Shown piece by piece: positions 11,979-22,410 of a DNA stretch of 64,000 nt (the first letter of the stretch is position 1; each line of letters opens with the position of its first letter). Under the pieces are notes generated by a model, which saw only the letters and a list, made by a program, of their open reading frames with translations, was not told the origin of the DNA and ran no database searches. Origin of the DNA: Mesorhizobium_B sp035998495 (GTDB taxonomy: Bacteria; Pseudomonadota; Alphaproteobacteria; Rhizobiales; Rhizobiaceae). The position numbers and the translations under genes are program-made. Where the stretch lies: positions 62,001 to 126,000 of the forward strand of contig DASYHP010000085.1 of assembly GCA_035998495.1 (NCBI GenBank), in the 5' to 3' direction.

Positions 11979-12427
11979 GGCGTCTCGGCGGGCGGGTTCA
12001 TGCCCCGCCGGCAGGCGGGCGCAGGGGAAGCTGCATGTGGGGCGTGCGGCGGTTGATACCAGAACCGGGCAGGAGAACGCAACGGAAACAAACCCTGCTC
12101 CTGCCAAGAGCGGACAGTCCCCTTCGTTCACGAAAGCGCGACCGGCGGCTGGACCGCGTTGACAGGACCGGCCGTGAGAGGCACGCTCCGAGTCGTTCCG
12201 TTCCGTTGCGTCAGCGTCAGAAGCCGATGAAGTGGAGGCTGCGAGATGCCGCGGCCGTTTCGGCTGGCGAAGCGGGACGCGAAGAGGTCAATTTGTCAGG
12301 GAGCGAGGCATGACTCCACCGGACAGTTCGATCAGGCTCCGCGCTCAATAGCGGAGCCGCGGCGGCAAGAAGGCCCGAAGCGGGCTGACACGGGCCGCCG
12401 ATCCCCATGAAAATCAGAGACTGAAGT
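11979..12427. other. Intergenic region upstream of uvrA
   Basis: No coding sequence is supported here. It should contain the uvrA promoter (minus strand) and possibly a plus-strand promoter: TTGACA occurs at about 12159-12164, but I see no convincing -10 at correct spacing. A GAAC-N9-GAAC motif at 12062-12078 resembles, but does not match, the alphaproteobacterial LexA box. The stretch from 12428 onward is described separately as a candidate structured RNA. Confidence 0.4.
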
Positions 12428-12535
12428 CGGATCTTCGGCGTCATGCCGAGACGCATCCGAAAACAGGCGCCGGCCGCACCGGCATGGGAATGTCCCATGA
12501 GCCCCGCCCACTCGCAAAGGCGGGGCTTCGCTTTT
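12428..12535 (+). ncRNA. Candidate structured small RNA with Rho-independent terminator
   Basis: Four hairpins follow one another: CGGAT/ATCCG enclosing TTCGGC/GCCGA (12428-12459); GCCGG-CCGCA-CCGGC (12469-12483); CATGGGA-ATG-TCCCATG (12483-12499); and a strong terminator stem AGCCCCGCC (12500-12508) / GGCGGGGCT (12519-12527), followed by TCGCTTTT. The U-tract exists only in plus orientation, yet no gene ends upstream on that strand. So the terminator needs a transcript of its own, most simply a small RNA starting between about 12165 and 12420. Alternatively it is a leader attenuator for the secreted protein at 12627. The 5' end is undefined. Confidence 0.45.
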
Positions 12536-12626
12536 GGATGCGGCGTCTTTTCGCCCTCCCTTCGGCATGGAACCCTTCGAGGCTTCGGTCCTTCTGCGCG
12601 GGACAGGTTTCGAGAGGACAGAACCC

Positions 12627-13067
12627 ATGATGAAGTCCGTCATCGCCGGCGCGGCGGCGCTCCTGCTTGCCGCCCCCGCGGCGTACGCCCAAACGGAAGT
12701 GCCGCTGCCCGCGCCGCCGCCCGCCGCGCCGGCGACCCAGGCCGAGCCTTCGCTTGATCCTGCAGCCGGAGCCGATGCGGCGGCGCTCGATGCCCCAGAA
12801 GCCAGCGTCGAGGTCTCGCTCGGCCGTCCCGAGGTCAAGGAGCAGGTCGCGCAGGCGATGGGGGTGACGACCGTGGACGTGCCGCTCACCATCCGCGTGA
12901 CGCTCGACGTGGCGCGGGAGGTCTGCGGGCAGGAAGTGTTCGACTCTACCACCGACACCAACCGGAGCTGCACCGCCACCCATTTCGCGCCGACGCTGGT
13001 CGATGCCGCGCGCGAGGGGCTGCGGACGCAGGCCGACGAGCTTGGTCTGGAGCAGCCGGCGCAGTAG
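12627..13067 (+). CDS. Secreted hypothetical protein
   Basis: A 146-residue protein starting MMKSVIAGAAALLLAAPAAYA-QTE, a clear signal peptide with cleavage near residue 24. A Pro/Ala-rich linker (25-60) follows, then a small folded domain (VEVSLGRPEVKEQVAQAMGV, then TTVDVPLTIRVTLDVAREVC) with two cysteines (VCGQEV and RSCTAT) that could form a periplasmic disulfide. Function is unknown. ATG 12627 is preceded by GAGAGGA. It converges on clpP and is 6 nt from that gene's stop. Confidence 0.75.
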   Translation: MMKSVIAGAAALLLAAPAAYAQTEVPLPAPPPAAPATQAEPSLDPAAGADAAALDAPEASVEVSLGRPEVKEQVAQAMGVTTVDVPLTIRVTLDVAREVCGQEVFDSTTDTNRSCTATHFAPTLVDAAREGLRTQADELGLEQPAQ

Positions 13068-13073
13068 AAGCTG

Positions 13074-13673
13074 CTATGCGGCCTCGTGCCTGCGCGTGTC
13101 GTAGACGTGATCGACAAGGCCCCAGGCCTTGGCCTCCTCGGCCGTCATGAAGTGGTCGCGGTCGAGCGTGCGCTCCACGTCTTCAATTCCGCGGCCGCAA
13201 TGCTCGGCGTAAAGCTCGGCCATGCGCCGCTTGGTCCTGAGAATGTCCTCGGCGTGGCGCTCGATGTCGGAGGCCTTGCCCTGGAAGCCGCCCGAGGGCT
13301 GGTGGAGCAGGATGCGGCAGTTGGGGAGCGCGATGCGCCGGCCCGGCGTGCCGGCCATGAGCAGGAAGGACGCCATCGAGGCGGCGAAGCCCATGCAGAC
13401 GGTGGACACGGGGCAGCTCACATAGCGCATGGTGTCGTAGATCGCGAAGCCGGACGTCACCACGCCGCCGGGCGAGTTGATGTAGAGCGCGATCTCCTTT
13501 TTCGGATCGTCGGATTCCAGCGAAAGCAACTGCGCGCAGACCAGCGCCGCCATGCCGTCCTCGATCGGGCCGTTGATGAAGATGATGCGCTCGCGCAGGA
13601 GCCGCGAGAAGATGTCGAAGGCGCGTTCGCCGCGGCTCGACTGCTCGATCACCATGGGCACGAGATTGTTCAT
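13074..13673 (-). CDS. clpP: ClpP-family serine protease (ATP-dependent Clp proteolytic subunit)
   Basis: A 199-residue ClpP with the catalytic triad visible: Ser99 (GFAASMASF), His124 (LLHQPSGG) and Asp173 (DRDHFM). It has the INSPGG oxyanion loop (65-70) and the ILRTKRRMAELYAEH handle helix. It forms tetradecameric chambers with ClpA/ClpX. It starts MNNLVPMVIEQSSRGERAFD at ATG 13671-13673. Sequence departures from housekeeping ClpP (for example FINGPIEDGMAALVCAQLL) and the absence of a neighbouring clpX suggest one of the several ClpP paralogues of Rhizobiales. Confidence 0.93.
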   Translation of the reverse strand: MNNLVPMVIEQSSRGERAFDIFSRLLRERIIFINGPIEDGMAALVCAQLLSLESDDPKKEIALYINSPGGVVTSGFAIYDTMRYVSCPVSTVCMGFAASMASFLLMAGTPGRRIALPNCRILLHQPSGGFQGKASDIERHAEDILRTKRRMAELYAEHCGRGIEDVERTLDRDHFMTAEEAKAWGLVDHVYDTRRHEAA

Positions 13674-13702
13674 GGGGCATGGGTCCTTGTGCGGGCGCGC
13701 CG

Positions 13703-14086
13703 TCAGGCGGCGAGGCGGAGCAGGGGGCGGTTGGAGTTGGCCGGCGTCGGGCGAGGCGCGGTCCAAGCGGACCCGGCAAGGGCGACAGGCGCGAGCGATC
13801 CGGCCGAGTGAACGAGCTTGAGCCGCGTGCCGCCGGACGCATTCGGGGCAATCGAGAAGGTGACGACGCCATCGAGCGCGCCGTCGCGCCAGCGATAGCT
13901 CACGCGCCATCCGGGCTCGGTGTCGAGCAGGCTGCACTCTGTGTCTTCTTCGTCGCCGTCGACCTGAGAGGGATTAGGGCGGAGCCAGCGCGCGACCAGC
14001 TCCGGTTCGGTCAGCGCGCGCCAAACCTTCGCCGGCGGCTCGGCCAACTCATATTCCTGCTCAAGCGCCTGCGTTTCCGCCATCAT
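13703..14086 (-). CDS. SRPBCC / AHSA1-like domain protein
   Basis: A 127-residue START-like protein: QEYELAEPPAKVWRALTEPE, LVARWLRPN, SYRWRD and VTFSIAPNASGGTRLKLVHS are the hallmarks of the AHSA1/YndB group, hydrophobic-cavity proteins often paired with ArsR regulators. The start ATG overlaps the stop of the arsR-like gene (ATGA, 14083-14086), so translation is coupled. At the C-terminus the usual last long helix is shortened to a Pro-rich tail, making it somewhat shorter than the family. Ligand unknown. Confidence 0.85.
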   Translation of the reverse strand: MMAETQALEQEYELAEPPAKVWRALTEPELVARWLRPNPSQVDGDEEDTECSLLDTEPGWRVSYRWRDGALDGVVTFSIAPNASGGTRLKLVHSAGSLAPVALAGSAWTAPRPTPANSNRPLLRLAA

Positions 14087-14397
14087 GGCTCCATGTCCTT
14101 CAGCACGTCCCTGAGCTTTTCGATGCGCTCCGGCCAGAAGGCCGCATAGCGCTCCATCCAATCGGCGAGCGGGGCGAGGCCGCCCGGCTCGGCGCGGTAG
14201 AGGGCGAAGCGGCCCTGCCGGCGCTCGCGCACCAGGCCGGCCTGCCGGAGCACCGCGAGGTGTTGCGAAATGGCGGGCTGGGAGACCGGCAGCTCGGCGC
14301 GGAGCTCCGTCACGCTCATCTCTCGCCCTGCAAGGCGCTCGAACACCTGCCGCCTCGTCGGGTCAGCCAGCGCGCGGAAGAGGTCGGGTTCGGTCAT
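14083..14397 (-). CDS. ArsR-family transcriptional regulator
   Basis: A 104-residue winged-helix repressor: LFRALADPTRRQVFERLAGR, MSVTELRAELPVSQPAISQH (recognition helix region), LAVLRQAGLVRERRQGRFAL and YRAEPGGLAPLADWM. No CxC metal site of classic ArsR is visible, so it belongs to the metal-independent subgroup that partners SRPBCC proteins. It is first gene of a two-gene unit and starts just downstream (minus strand) of two tandem palindromes at 14406-14440 that are likely autoregulatory operators. Confidence 0.92.
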   Translation of the reverse strand: MTEPDLFRALADPTRRQVFERLAGREMSVTELRAELPVSQPAISQHLAVLRQAGLVRERRQGRFALYRAEPGGLAPLADWMERYAAFWPERIEKLRDVLKDMEP

Positions 14398-14405
14398 CCG
14401 TTGAG

Positions 14406-14440
14406 ATAAGCAGAGACTTATTGGATAAGCAAGCGCTTAT
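14406..14440. promoter_or_regulatory. Tandem operator-like palindromes of the arsR gene
   Basis: Two related 16-bp dyads lie directly upstream of the arsR start: ATAAGCAGAGACTTAT (14406-14421) and ATAAGCAAGCGCTTAT (14425-14440). Both have the half-site ATAAGY and are 19 bp centre to centre. ArsR-family repressors bind AT-rich dyads of this kind. Their position within 10-45 nt of the start codon would let the repressor block its own promoter. Confidence 0.65.
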
Positions 14441-14579
14441 TTTGGTTCGGCAGAGGGCAATAAGCGCCGTGCGGTTCCGCCGCTGCCTGAGTTCCAGCCA
14501 CGCTCGCCCATCCGCTTTGACGCAAAGCGGGCCTTTTCGTCGGAGGGGAATCCCGGCTTGGGCGCCGCCTGCGTCGTGT

Positions 14580-15212
14580 TCAGGCCTTCTGCAGTGCGAG
14601 GCGCACGCCGAGGCCAACCAGGATGGCCCCGCCGATCTGCTGAACGAGGCGCTGCACGCGGCTTGATTGCCGCATCCGCGTCACCACCAGACCTGCCAAG
14701 CACACGAACACGATCTCTGCAGCGGAAAACAGAACGTTGATGGCGACGCCGAGGATGAGGAGCTGCAGCCAGAGCGGGAATGCGGCCGACGCATCCACGA
14801 ATTGCGGCAGGAAGGCGAAGAAGAAGATCGCTGTCTTTGGGTTGAGCACTTCAACGACAATGCTCTCAAGGAAAGCGCGGCGCCCCGATTTGGCGACCAC
14901 GCCTGACACGTCGCCCTCGCGGGCCGGCTTCGCGCGAAAGAGCGAGACGCCCAGCCAGATCAGGTAGATCGCCCCAGCCGTCTTCACGGCGAGATAAAGC
15001 CAGGGGATCGCATGGAAGAGAGCCGAAAGGCCGGCCGCGGCCGCCATGATATGGACGTAGCAACCGACATGGATGCCCAGCGCCGACATGAGCCCCGACC
15101 GACGCCCGCCGGCCATGGTCTGCGCCGCCGCATAAAGCATCGACGGCCCGGGGATGAACGCAAACACGGCCGAAGTCAGAAAGAAGGTGATGAGGATGTC
15201 GGTGGAGGGCAT
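14580..15212 (-). CDS. LysE/RhtB-family amino-acid exporter
   Basis: A 210-residue inner-membrane protein with about six hydrophobic segments. The N-terminal signature is FAFIPGPSMLYAAAQTMAGG (GPS/Q motif of RhtB exporters), and EVLNPKTAIFFFAFLPQFVD is the conserved central motif. Exports amino acids or homoserine-type compounds; the substrate is not predictable. The start ATG 15210-15212 yields MPSTDILITFFLTSAVFAFI. It stands alone, oriented like the arsR pair but 180 nt from it. Confidence 0.93.
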   Translation of the reverse strand: MPSTDILITFFLTSAVFAFIPGPSMLYAAAQTMAGGRRSGLMSALGIHVGCYVHIMAAAAGLSALFHAIPWLYLAVKTAGAIYLIWLGVSLFRAKPAREGDVSGVVAKSGRRAFLESIVVEVLNPKTAIFFFAFLPQFVDASAAFPLWLQLLILGVAINVLFSAAEIVFVCLAGLVVTRMRQSSRVQRLVQQIGGAILVGLGVRLALQKA

Positions 15213-15423
15213 GCTATCGCTCCGATGCCGCCGGGCGCTGTTCCGCATGCCCGATGGCTGAGGAAGCGCTACCTGCTCTGATGCTCCTGCGTCAACACCA
15301 CGGCCCGACGCCCGGGGGCAGACCACCACTGACCTGCCGGATTGGTTTTTCTCCGCTTGCAAGGCCTTGGATCGGACACTGCCGCCCTGCGGGGCAGCTT
15401 GACCGGTTGGACTCGCGAGTTTA

Positions 15424-15438
15424 GAACAAAACATGAAC
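15424..15438 (+). promoter_or_regulatory. LexA/SOS box upstream of ssb
   Basis: GAAC-AAAACAT-GAAC matches the alphaproteobacterial LexA operator GAAC-N7-GAAC exactly. It lies 101 nt before the ssb start in the 327-nt gap between lysE and ssb, so ssb is probably damage-inducible. The rest of that gap (15213-15423) shows no gene. Confidence 0.8.
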
Positions 15439-15539
15439 TTGAGCCTGTGGATAGCGGCAGCGTGCGGCCTGCGGGGGAGGCGCATGGCCGGATTTGGTGT
15501 AAGACGGTTCTGGTTTCGGTGTGAGCGTGGAGCGGTGCG

Positions 15540-16082
15540 ATGGCCGGCAGCGTCAACAAGGTGATTTTGGTGGGCAATCTGGGACGCGATCCGGAGGTGC
15601 GGCGGCTGAACTCCGGCGATCCAGTGGTGAACTTCAGCGTCGCCACGTCCGAGACCTGGCGCGACAAGGGCTCCGGCGAGCGGCGGGAAAAGACCGAGTG
15701 GCACAACGTCGTGATCTTCAACGACAATCTCGCCAAGGTCGCGGAGCAGTACCTGAAGAAGGGCATGAAGGTTTACATCGAAGGCCAGCTCCAGACCCGC
15801 AAGTATCAGGACAAGGACGGCAACGAGCGGCAGACCACCGAGGTGGTGCTGCAAAAATTCCGCGGCGAGTTGCAGATGCTGGACGCCCGCGGCCAGGGCG
15901 GCGGCGAGGTGGCCGATTACGGCGGCGGCGGGGGCTCGCGCCGGGGCGGCGGCGACTTCGGCCAGTCCGGCCCGAATGAAGACTTCGGCGGCGGAGCAGG
16001 GGGCGGGCGCGGCGGTTTCGGCGGAGGCCGGGGCGGCGGCGGCGGCGGCTCGCGCGATCTCGACGACGACATCCCGTTCTGA
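15540..16082 (+). CDS. ssb: Single-stranded DNA-binding protein
   Basis: Binds ssDNA in replication, repair and recombination as a homotetramer. The OB-fold covers residues 1-110 (MAGSVNKVILVGNLGRDPEV, WRDKGSGERREKTEWHNVVI, KKGMKVYIEGQLQTRKYQD). It is followed by a disordered Gly/Arg-rich linker of about 60 residues and the acidic tip DLDDDIPF, which docks partner proteins. The 180-residue length is normal. A SOS box lies 101 nt upstream. A dyad at 16216-16240 (CGATCGGA/TCCGATCG) lies downstream but has no T-tract. Confidence 0.98.
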   Translation: MAGSVNKVILVGNLGRDPEVRRLNSGDPVVNFSVATSETWRDKGSGERREKTEWHNVVIFNDNLAKVAEQYLKKGMKVYIEGQLQTRKYQDKDGNERQTTEVVLQKFRGELQMLDARGQGGGEVADYGGGGGSRRGGGDFGQSGPNEDFGGGAGGGRGGFGGGRGGGGGGSRDLDDDIPF

Positions 16083-16320
16083 ACCGACAGGGCTCGCTCT
16101 GCCCGGCAGCCGCGGCGCGCCGGTTCCGTGGCTGCCGGCCCGTTGGGTTCGTCCCGCGGCGACGGCGTGTTCATCGGCGCCGATGCGTGACTGAAGCGCC
16201 GAGCCTCGCACCCGCCGATCGGAAAAAACTTCTCCGATCGCGAAGCAAGTCGCCGCTTTCGTTGCTTTCCCGGTGGCGGGCCGAAGGATAGACAGCGCTC
16301 CATCTCCTCGGATCGCCTCC

Positions 16321-16824
16321 ATGCCTCGCCGCCTGCTTCCACTCGTCGCCCGCCACGAGCCGCGTGCTCCGCTTGCCGCGCATCTCAAGTCGGGGATGGG
16401 CGCGCTCGTCGCCACGACGGCGGTTGGCGCGCTCGCGTCCGCCACGGGCATGCCGCTGCTGATCGCGCCGCTCGGCGCGACCGCCGTGCTCCTTTTCGCC
16501 CAGCCCGCCAGCCCGCTGGCGCAGCCGGCAAACGTCTTCGGCGGTTATCTTCTGGCGGCGCTTCTGGCGGCGCTGGTCATCCCGCTCGGGCCTGCCGCCT
16601 GGTGGGCGGCCACGGCGGCGGTGGGTCTGGCGATCGGGCTGATGTCGCTCCTTCGCGTCACCCATCCGCCCGCGGGCGCGATTCCGCTGGTCGCGCTCGG
16701 CGCGCCGCTGCCGCCGCTCACCCTGCTGGCTGTCGTCCTGGTCGGCAGCGCCAGCCTCGTGACCATCGCGTTCCTGCATCATCGCGTGCCGCCGCGCTCG
16801 GAATATCCGCGCCGGCTCGGCTAG
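16321..16824 (+). CDS. HPP-family membrane protein
   Basis: A 167-residue protein with four or five hydrophobic helices. The family motif HPP is visible in LLRVTHPPAGAIPLVALGAP, and LLIAPLGATAVLLFAQPASP matches the conserved segment between helices 1 and 2. HPP proteins are inner-membrane proteins; plant and cyanobacterial members take part in nitrite transport, others are unassigned. ATG 16321 gives MPRRLLPLVARHEPRAPLAA; an upstream extension is unlikely. Its stop overlaps the convergent marC-like stop by 4 bp. Confidence 0.88.
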   Translation: MPRRLLPLVARHEPRAPLAAHLKSGMGALVATTAVGALASATGMPLLIAPLGATAVLLFAQPASPLAQPANVFGGYLLAALLAALVIPLGPAAWWAATAAVGLAIGLMSLLRVTHPPAGAIPLVALGAPLPPLTLLAVVLVGSASLVTIAFLHHRVPPRSEYPRRLG

Positions 16825-17450
16825 GCTGCCATCAGCGCCTTCACGCCGTCCGCCACGAACTGCACGGCGAGCGCCGCCAGGATGAGGCCCAGCAGGCGCG
16901 TGAGGATCGAGCGGCCGGTCTGGCCCAGGAAGCGGTCCACGCGCTCGGCCAGGATCAGGACGACCCAGGTGATGGCGACAACCAGCGCGAGGATGGCGAC
17001 CAGCGCGAGCTTGCCCGCGCCGCCGCCCAGCGAGCCCGACAGGAGAACGGTGGCCGAGATCGCGCCGGGCCCGGCAAGGAGCGGGACGGCGAGCGGGAAG
17101 GCGGCGATGTCGTGGATGGTGTCGCGCGTGACCGCCGCGTCGGCGCTCTTTTCCTTGCGTTCGTTCCTGCGCTCGAACACCATCTCGAAGGCGATGAAGA
17201 AGAGCAGCAGCCCGCCCGCGACGCGAAAGGCCGGCAAGGTGATGCCGAGAGCCCCCAGGATCGCCGCGCCCGCCAGCGCGAACAGCGCCAGCACCGCGAA
17301 GGCGATGACGCCGGCGCGGGTCGAGACCTGACGCCGCTCCTCGCGCGACATGCCGCGCGTGAGCGCCAGGAACAGGGGTGCGAGCCCCGGCGGATCAACC
17401 GTGACGAGAAGCGTCACGAAGGCGTTGAAGAGGGCGTCGAGGTTCGGCAT
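16821..17450 (-). CDS. MarC-family integral membrane protein
   Basis: A 209-residue protein with six predicted helices. MarC/YchE features are FVTLLVTVDPPGLAPLFLAL, RVAGGLLLFFIAFEMVFERR, and FPLAVPLLAGPGAISATVLL. Function of the family is unresolved; the old link to multiple antibiotic resistance was withdrawn. The start MPNLDALFNAFVTLLV is at ATG 17448-17450, with an alternative ATG at 17474. A MarC gene next to gyrA/ssb is a recurring Rhizobiales arrangement. Confidence 0.92.
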   Translation of the reverse strand: MPNLDALFNAFVTLLVTVDPPGLAPLFLALTRGMSREERRQVSTRAGVIAFAVLALFALAGAAILGALGITLPAFRVAGGLLLFFIAFEMVFERRNERKEKSADAAVTRDTIHDIAAFPLAVPLLAGPGAISATVLLSGSLGGGAGKLALVAILALVVAITWVVLILAERVDRFLGQTGRSILTRLLGLILAALAVQFVADGVKALMAA

Positions 17451-17605
17451 GGCGGACTCGCGGGGCAGGGTCATGACTAGCCCGTGCCGCAACCGGCCGC
17501 CAGAGACGCCGGCGCCTGGGAAAAATTCTCATCCGCCGCTGCGCTCCGAACCTCTATGTCGTTGATGTTGCGGCGAAAGCCGCCTCCCAGGCCAGGGGTT
17601 TGGCA

Positions 17606-17633
17606 TTGGATCGGCGCGCCGAGTTCCTATATG
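17606..17633 (+). promoter_or_regulatory. Probable gyrA promoter
   Basis: TTGGAT (17606-17611), a 16-nt spacer and TATATG (17628-17633) resemble a sigma-70 promoter 36 nt before the gyrA TTG. The -10 sits in a small dyad CCTA-TATG-TAGG. Assigned by eye only. Confidence 0.4.
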
Positions 17634-17668
17634 TAGGACGTTGATTCTCCCCGTCCGAGTGTTTTCCC

Positions 17669-20407
<2,739 letters not shown>

Positions 20408-20416
20408 CGAAAGAAG

Positions 20417-20442
20417 CGCCCCGGACGGGGCGTTTTCTTTTC
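20417..20442 (+). terminator. Rho-independent terminator of gyrA
   Basis: Stem CGCCCC (20417-20422) / GGGGCG (20427-20432) with a GGAC loop, followed by TTTTCTTTTC, 9 nt after the gyrA stop. Confidence 0.85.
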
Positions 20443-20451
20443 AGGCTGGAC

Positions 20452-20589
20452 TCAGCGGCGCGAACCGAAGCGATGCATGCGATCGCGGCGGGCCTCGACC
20501 TTCACGCGCTGGGCTTCCTGGTGGAGGCCGAACACGGTCGCGATCAGCATCGCGATCATCATGGCGGCGGCAAGCAAGTAGATCAGCAT
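20452..20589 (-). CDS. Small 45-residue membrane protein
   Basis: From ATG 20587-20589 the product reads MLIYLLAAAMMIAMLIATVF, one long transmembrane helix, then a basic tail (HQEAQRVKVEARRDRMHRFG region). GAGGAG lies 9 nt upstream as ribosome binding site. The hydrophobic-then-basic layout and the good ribosome site argue for a real gene; its place between gyrA and coaD is common for small ORFs in related genomes by recollection. Function unknown. Confidence 0.6.
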   Translation of the reverse strand: MLIYLLAAAMMIAMLIATVFGLHQEAQRVKVEARRDRMHRFGSRR

Positions 20590-20772
20590 GGCGTCAAACT
20601 CCTCGGCCCTGCAACGAGGTATGATGCATATTGGTTGCACGGCCGATTTGTGGCGACTCCATCACATTTGTGTTGAACTCGACTAAAGATCGCGAGCGTA
20701 CCGAAAGGCGTGCCCGCGGTCATTTTGGGACGGGTTTGCCTTGAGGGCGCAGGCCCGCTAGAAGCCGCCGCG

Positions 20773-21297
20773 ATGAGCGCCCGCATCGCCCTTTATCCCG
20801 GCTCCTTCGATCCGCCCACGCTCGGCCATCTGGACGTGCTGGCCGGCGGGCTCGCGCTGGCCGATTCGGTGGTGGTCGCCATCGGCGTCCATGCCGAGAA
20901 GAAGGCGCTGTTCTCCTTCGAGGAGCGCAAGGCGTTGGTCGAGGCCGCGGCGCGGGATCGGCTGGGCGCGCAAGCGGACCGCGTGTCGGTGATCGCGTTC
21001 CGCAACCTGACGGTCCAAGCGGCGCGCGCCGCCGGCGCGACGCTCATGCTCCGCGGCCTGCGCAGCGCCACCGACCTCGACTACGAGATGCAGTTGGCCG
21101 GCATGAATTTGGGTCTGGCGCCGGACATCCGCACCATCTTGGTGCCGGCGAGCCCTTTGGCGCGCCCCATCACCGCCACGCTGGTGCGGCAGATCGCAAG
21201 CATGGGCGGCGACGTGTCGCCCTTCGTTCCGGCCCTTGTCGCCGACGCGCTCAAGGCCAAGTTTGACCCTCAGAAAAACAGGGAAGCCAATTCATGA
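20773..21297 (+). CDS. coaD: Phosphopantetheine adenylyltransferase
   Basis: Transfers AMP from ATP to 4'-phosphopantetheine, the penultimate step of coenzyme A synthesis. The 174-residue protein has the nucleotidyltransferase motif TLGH (16-19, in ALYPGSFDPPTLGHLD), LMLRGLRSATDLDYE and the adenine-binding PITATLVRQIASMGGDVSPF. ATG 20773 is the only start consistent with the motif. Its stop overlaps the next cyclophilin start (ATGA, 21294-21297), so coaD-ppi-ppi-DMT-queA-tgt reads as one long operon. Confidence 0.97.
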   Translation: MSARIALYPGSFDPPTLGHLDVLAGGLALADSVVVAIGVHAEKKALFSFEERKALVEAAARDRLGAQADRVSVIAFRNLTVQAARAAGATLMLRGLRSATDLDYEMQLAGMNLGLAPDIRTILVPASPLARPITATLVRQIASMGGDVSPFVPALVADALKAKFDPQKNREANS

Positions 21298-21878
21298 TCC
21301 TGAAGAAGATCCTCGCCGCGGCGAGCCTCGCCTTCGGCCTCGCCATGCTGCCGGCCGCCGCCGCCGAGCCCGAGAACACGCTGATCCTGACCCTTGGGGA
21401 AGGCGACGTGACCATCGCGCTCCGACCCGATCTTGCGCCCCAGCATGTGGAGCGGATCAAGGAACTGACGCGCGAGGGCGCTTACGACAACGTCGCCTTC
21501 CACCGCGTGATCGACGGCTTCATGGCGCAGACCGGCGACGTGGAATATGGCGACCTCGCGGACGGCTACGTCGCGGAAGCCGCCGGCACGGGCGGCTCGG
21601 ACAAGCCGGACCTTGCCGCCGAATTCTCGAACGAGCCCTTCGTGCGCGGCACGGTCGGCATGGCGCGGGCGCAGAGCCCCGACTCCGCCAACTCGCAGTT
21701 CTTCATCATGTTCGCGCCCGCGCCCTCGCTCGACGGGCAGTACACCGTGGTCGGCAATGTCGAGGGCGGCATGGAGTTCGTGGACGGGATCAAGAAGGGC
21801 GCTGAAGCCGAGAACGGCGCCGTCGCAGAGCCCGACCGCATCGTCAAGGCGCGCATCGCCGCCGACGGCAACCAGTAA
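21294..21878 (+). CDS. Periplasmic peptidyl-prolyl cis-trans isomerase (cyclophilin)
   Basis: A 194-residue cyclophilin with a signal peptide (about 1-23, MLPAAAA-EPE). Core motifs are FHRVIDGFMAQTGD, GMARAQSPDSANSQFFIMF and YTVVGNVEGGMEFVDGIKKG. It accelerates proline isomerisation during folding in the periplasm. It is paralogous to the next gene (21891), 12 nt downstream, which lacks the signal peptide. Confidence 0.95.
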   Translation: MILKKILAAASLAFGLAMLPAAAAEPENTLILTLGEGDVTIALRPDLAPQHVERIKELTREGAYDNVAFHRVIDGFMAQTGDVEYGDLADGYVAEAAGTGGSDKPDLAAEFSNEPFVRGTVGMARAQSPDSANSQFFIMFAPAPSLDGQYTVVGNVEGGMEFVDGIKKGAEAENGAVAEPDRIVKARIAADGNQ

Positions 21879-21890
21879 GGAACCAAAACT

Positions 21891-22403
21891 GTGGCTGACA
21901 TCAAGGATCCCGAGAACACGCTCGTCATGGAGACCACCAAGGGCAGGGTGGTGATCGAGCTTCTGCCCGATCTCGCGCCGGGCCATGTGGCCCGCATCAA
22001 GGAGCTGGCGCGCGAGGGCGCCTATGACGGCGTTGTGTTCCACCGCGTGATCGAAGGCTTCATGGCCCAGACCGGCGACGTGCAGTTCGGCAAAAAGGGC
22101 GGGGGCTTCAACCCGAACCGCGCCGGCCAGGGCGGCTCGGACAAGCCCGACCTCAAGGCCGAGTTCTCCAACATGAACCACGCGCGCGGCACCTGCTCCA
22201 TGGCGCGGGCGCAGAACCCCAACTCAGCCAATTCGCAGTTCTTCATCTGCTTCGACGACGCCGCCTTCCTCAACCGGCAATACACCGTGTGGGGGCAGGT
22301 GATCGAGGGCATGGAGAATGTGGACCAGATCAAGCGCGGCGAGCCCGCGAAGGATCCGGATTCCATCACGTCCATGCGGGTCGCCGCCGACCTCGCCGCG
22401 TAA
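21891..22403 (+). CDS. Cytoplasmic peptidyl-prolyl cis-trans isomerase (cyclophilin)
   Basis: A 170-residue cyclophilin with no signal peptide, starting at GTG 21891 (MADIKDPENTLVMETTKGRV). Motifs are FHRVIEGFMAQTGD, GTCSMARAQNPNSANSQFFI and QYTVWGQVIEGMENVDQIKR. It is very similar to the preceding periplasmic copy, so the pair arose by tandem duplication with one copy gaining or losing an export signal. Confidence 0.96.
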   Translation: MADIKDPENTLVMETTKGRVVIELLPDLAPGHVARIKELAREGAYDGVVFHRVIEGFMAQTGDVQFGKKGGGFNPNRAGQGGSDKPDLKAEFSNMNHARGTCSMARAQNPNSANSQFFICFDDAAFLNRQYTVWGQVIEGMENVDQIKRGEPAKDPDSITSMRVAADLAA

Positions 22404-22410
22404 GCGAGCC

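Noticed and set aside
12062..12078. GAAC-N9-GAAC upstream of uvrA as a LexA box
   Set aside because: Spacing is 9, while the alphaproteobacterial SOS box requires 7.
16216..16240. Dyad CGATCGGA/TCCGATCG as terminator of ssb
   Set aside because: The stem is only 8 bp and no T-tract follows, so I mention it under ssb but do not call it a terminator.
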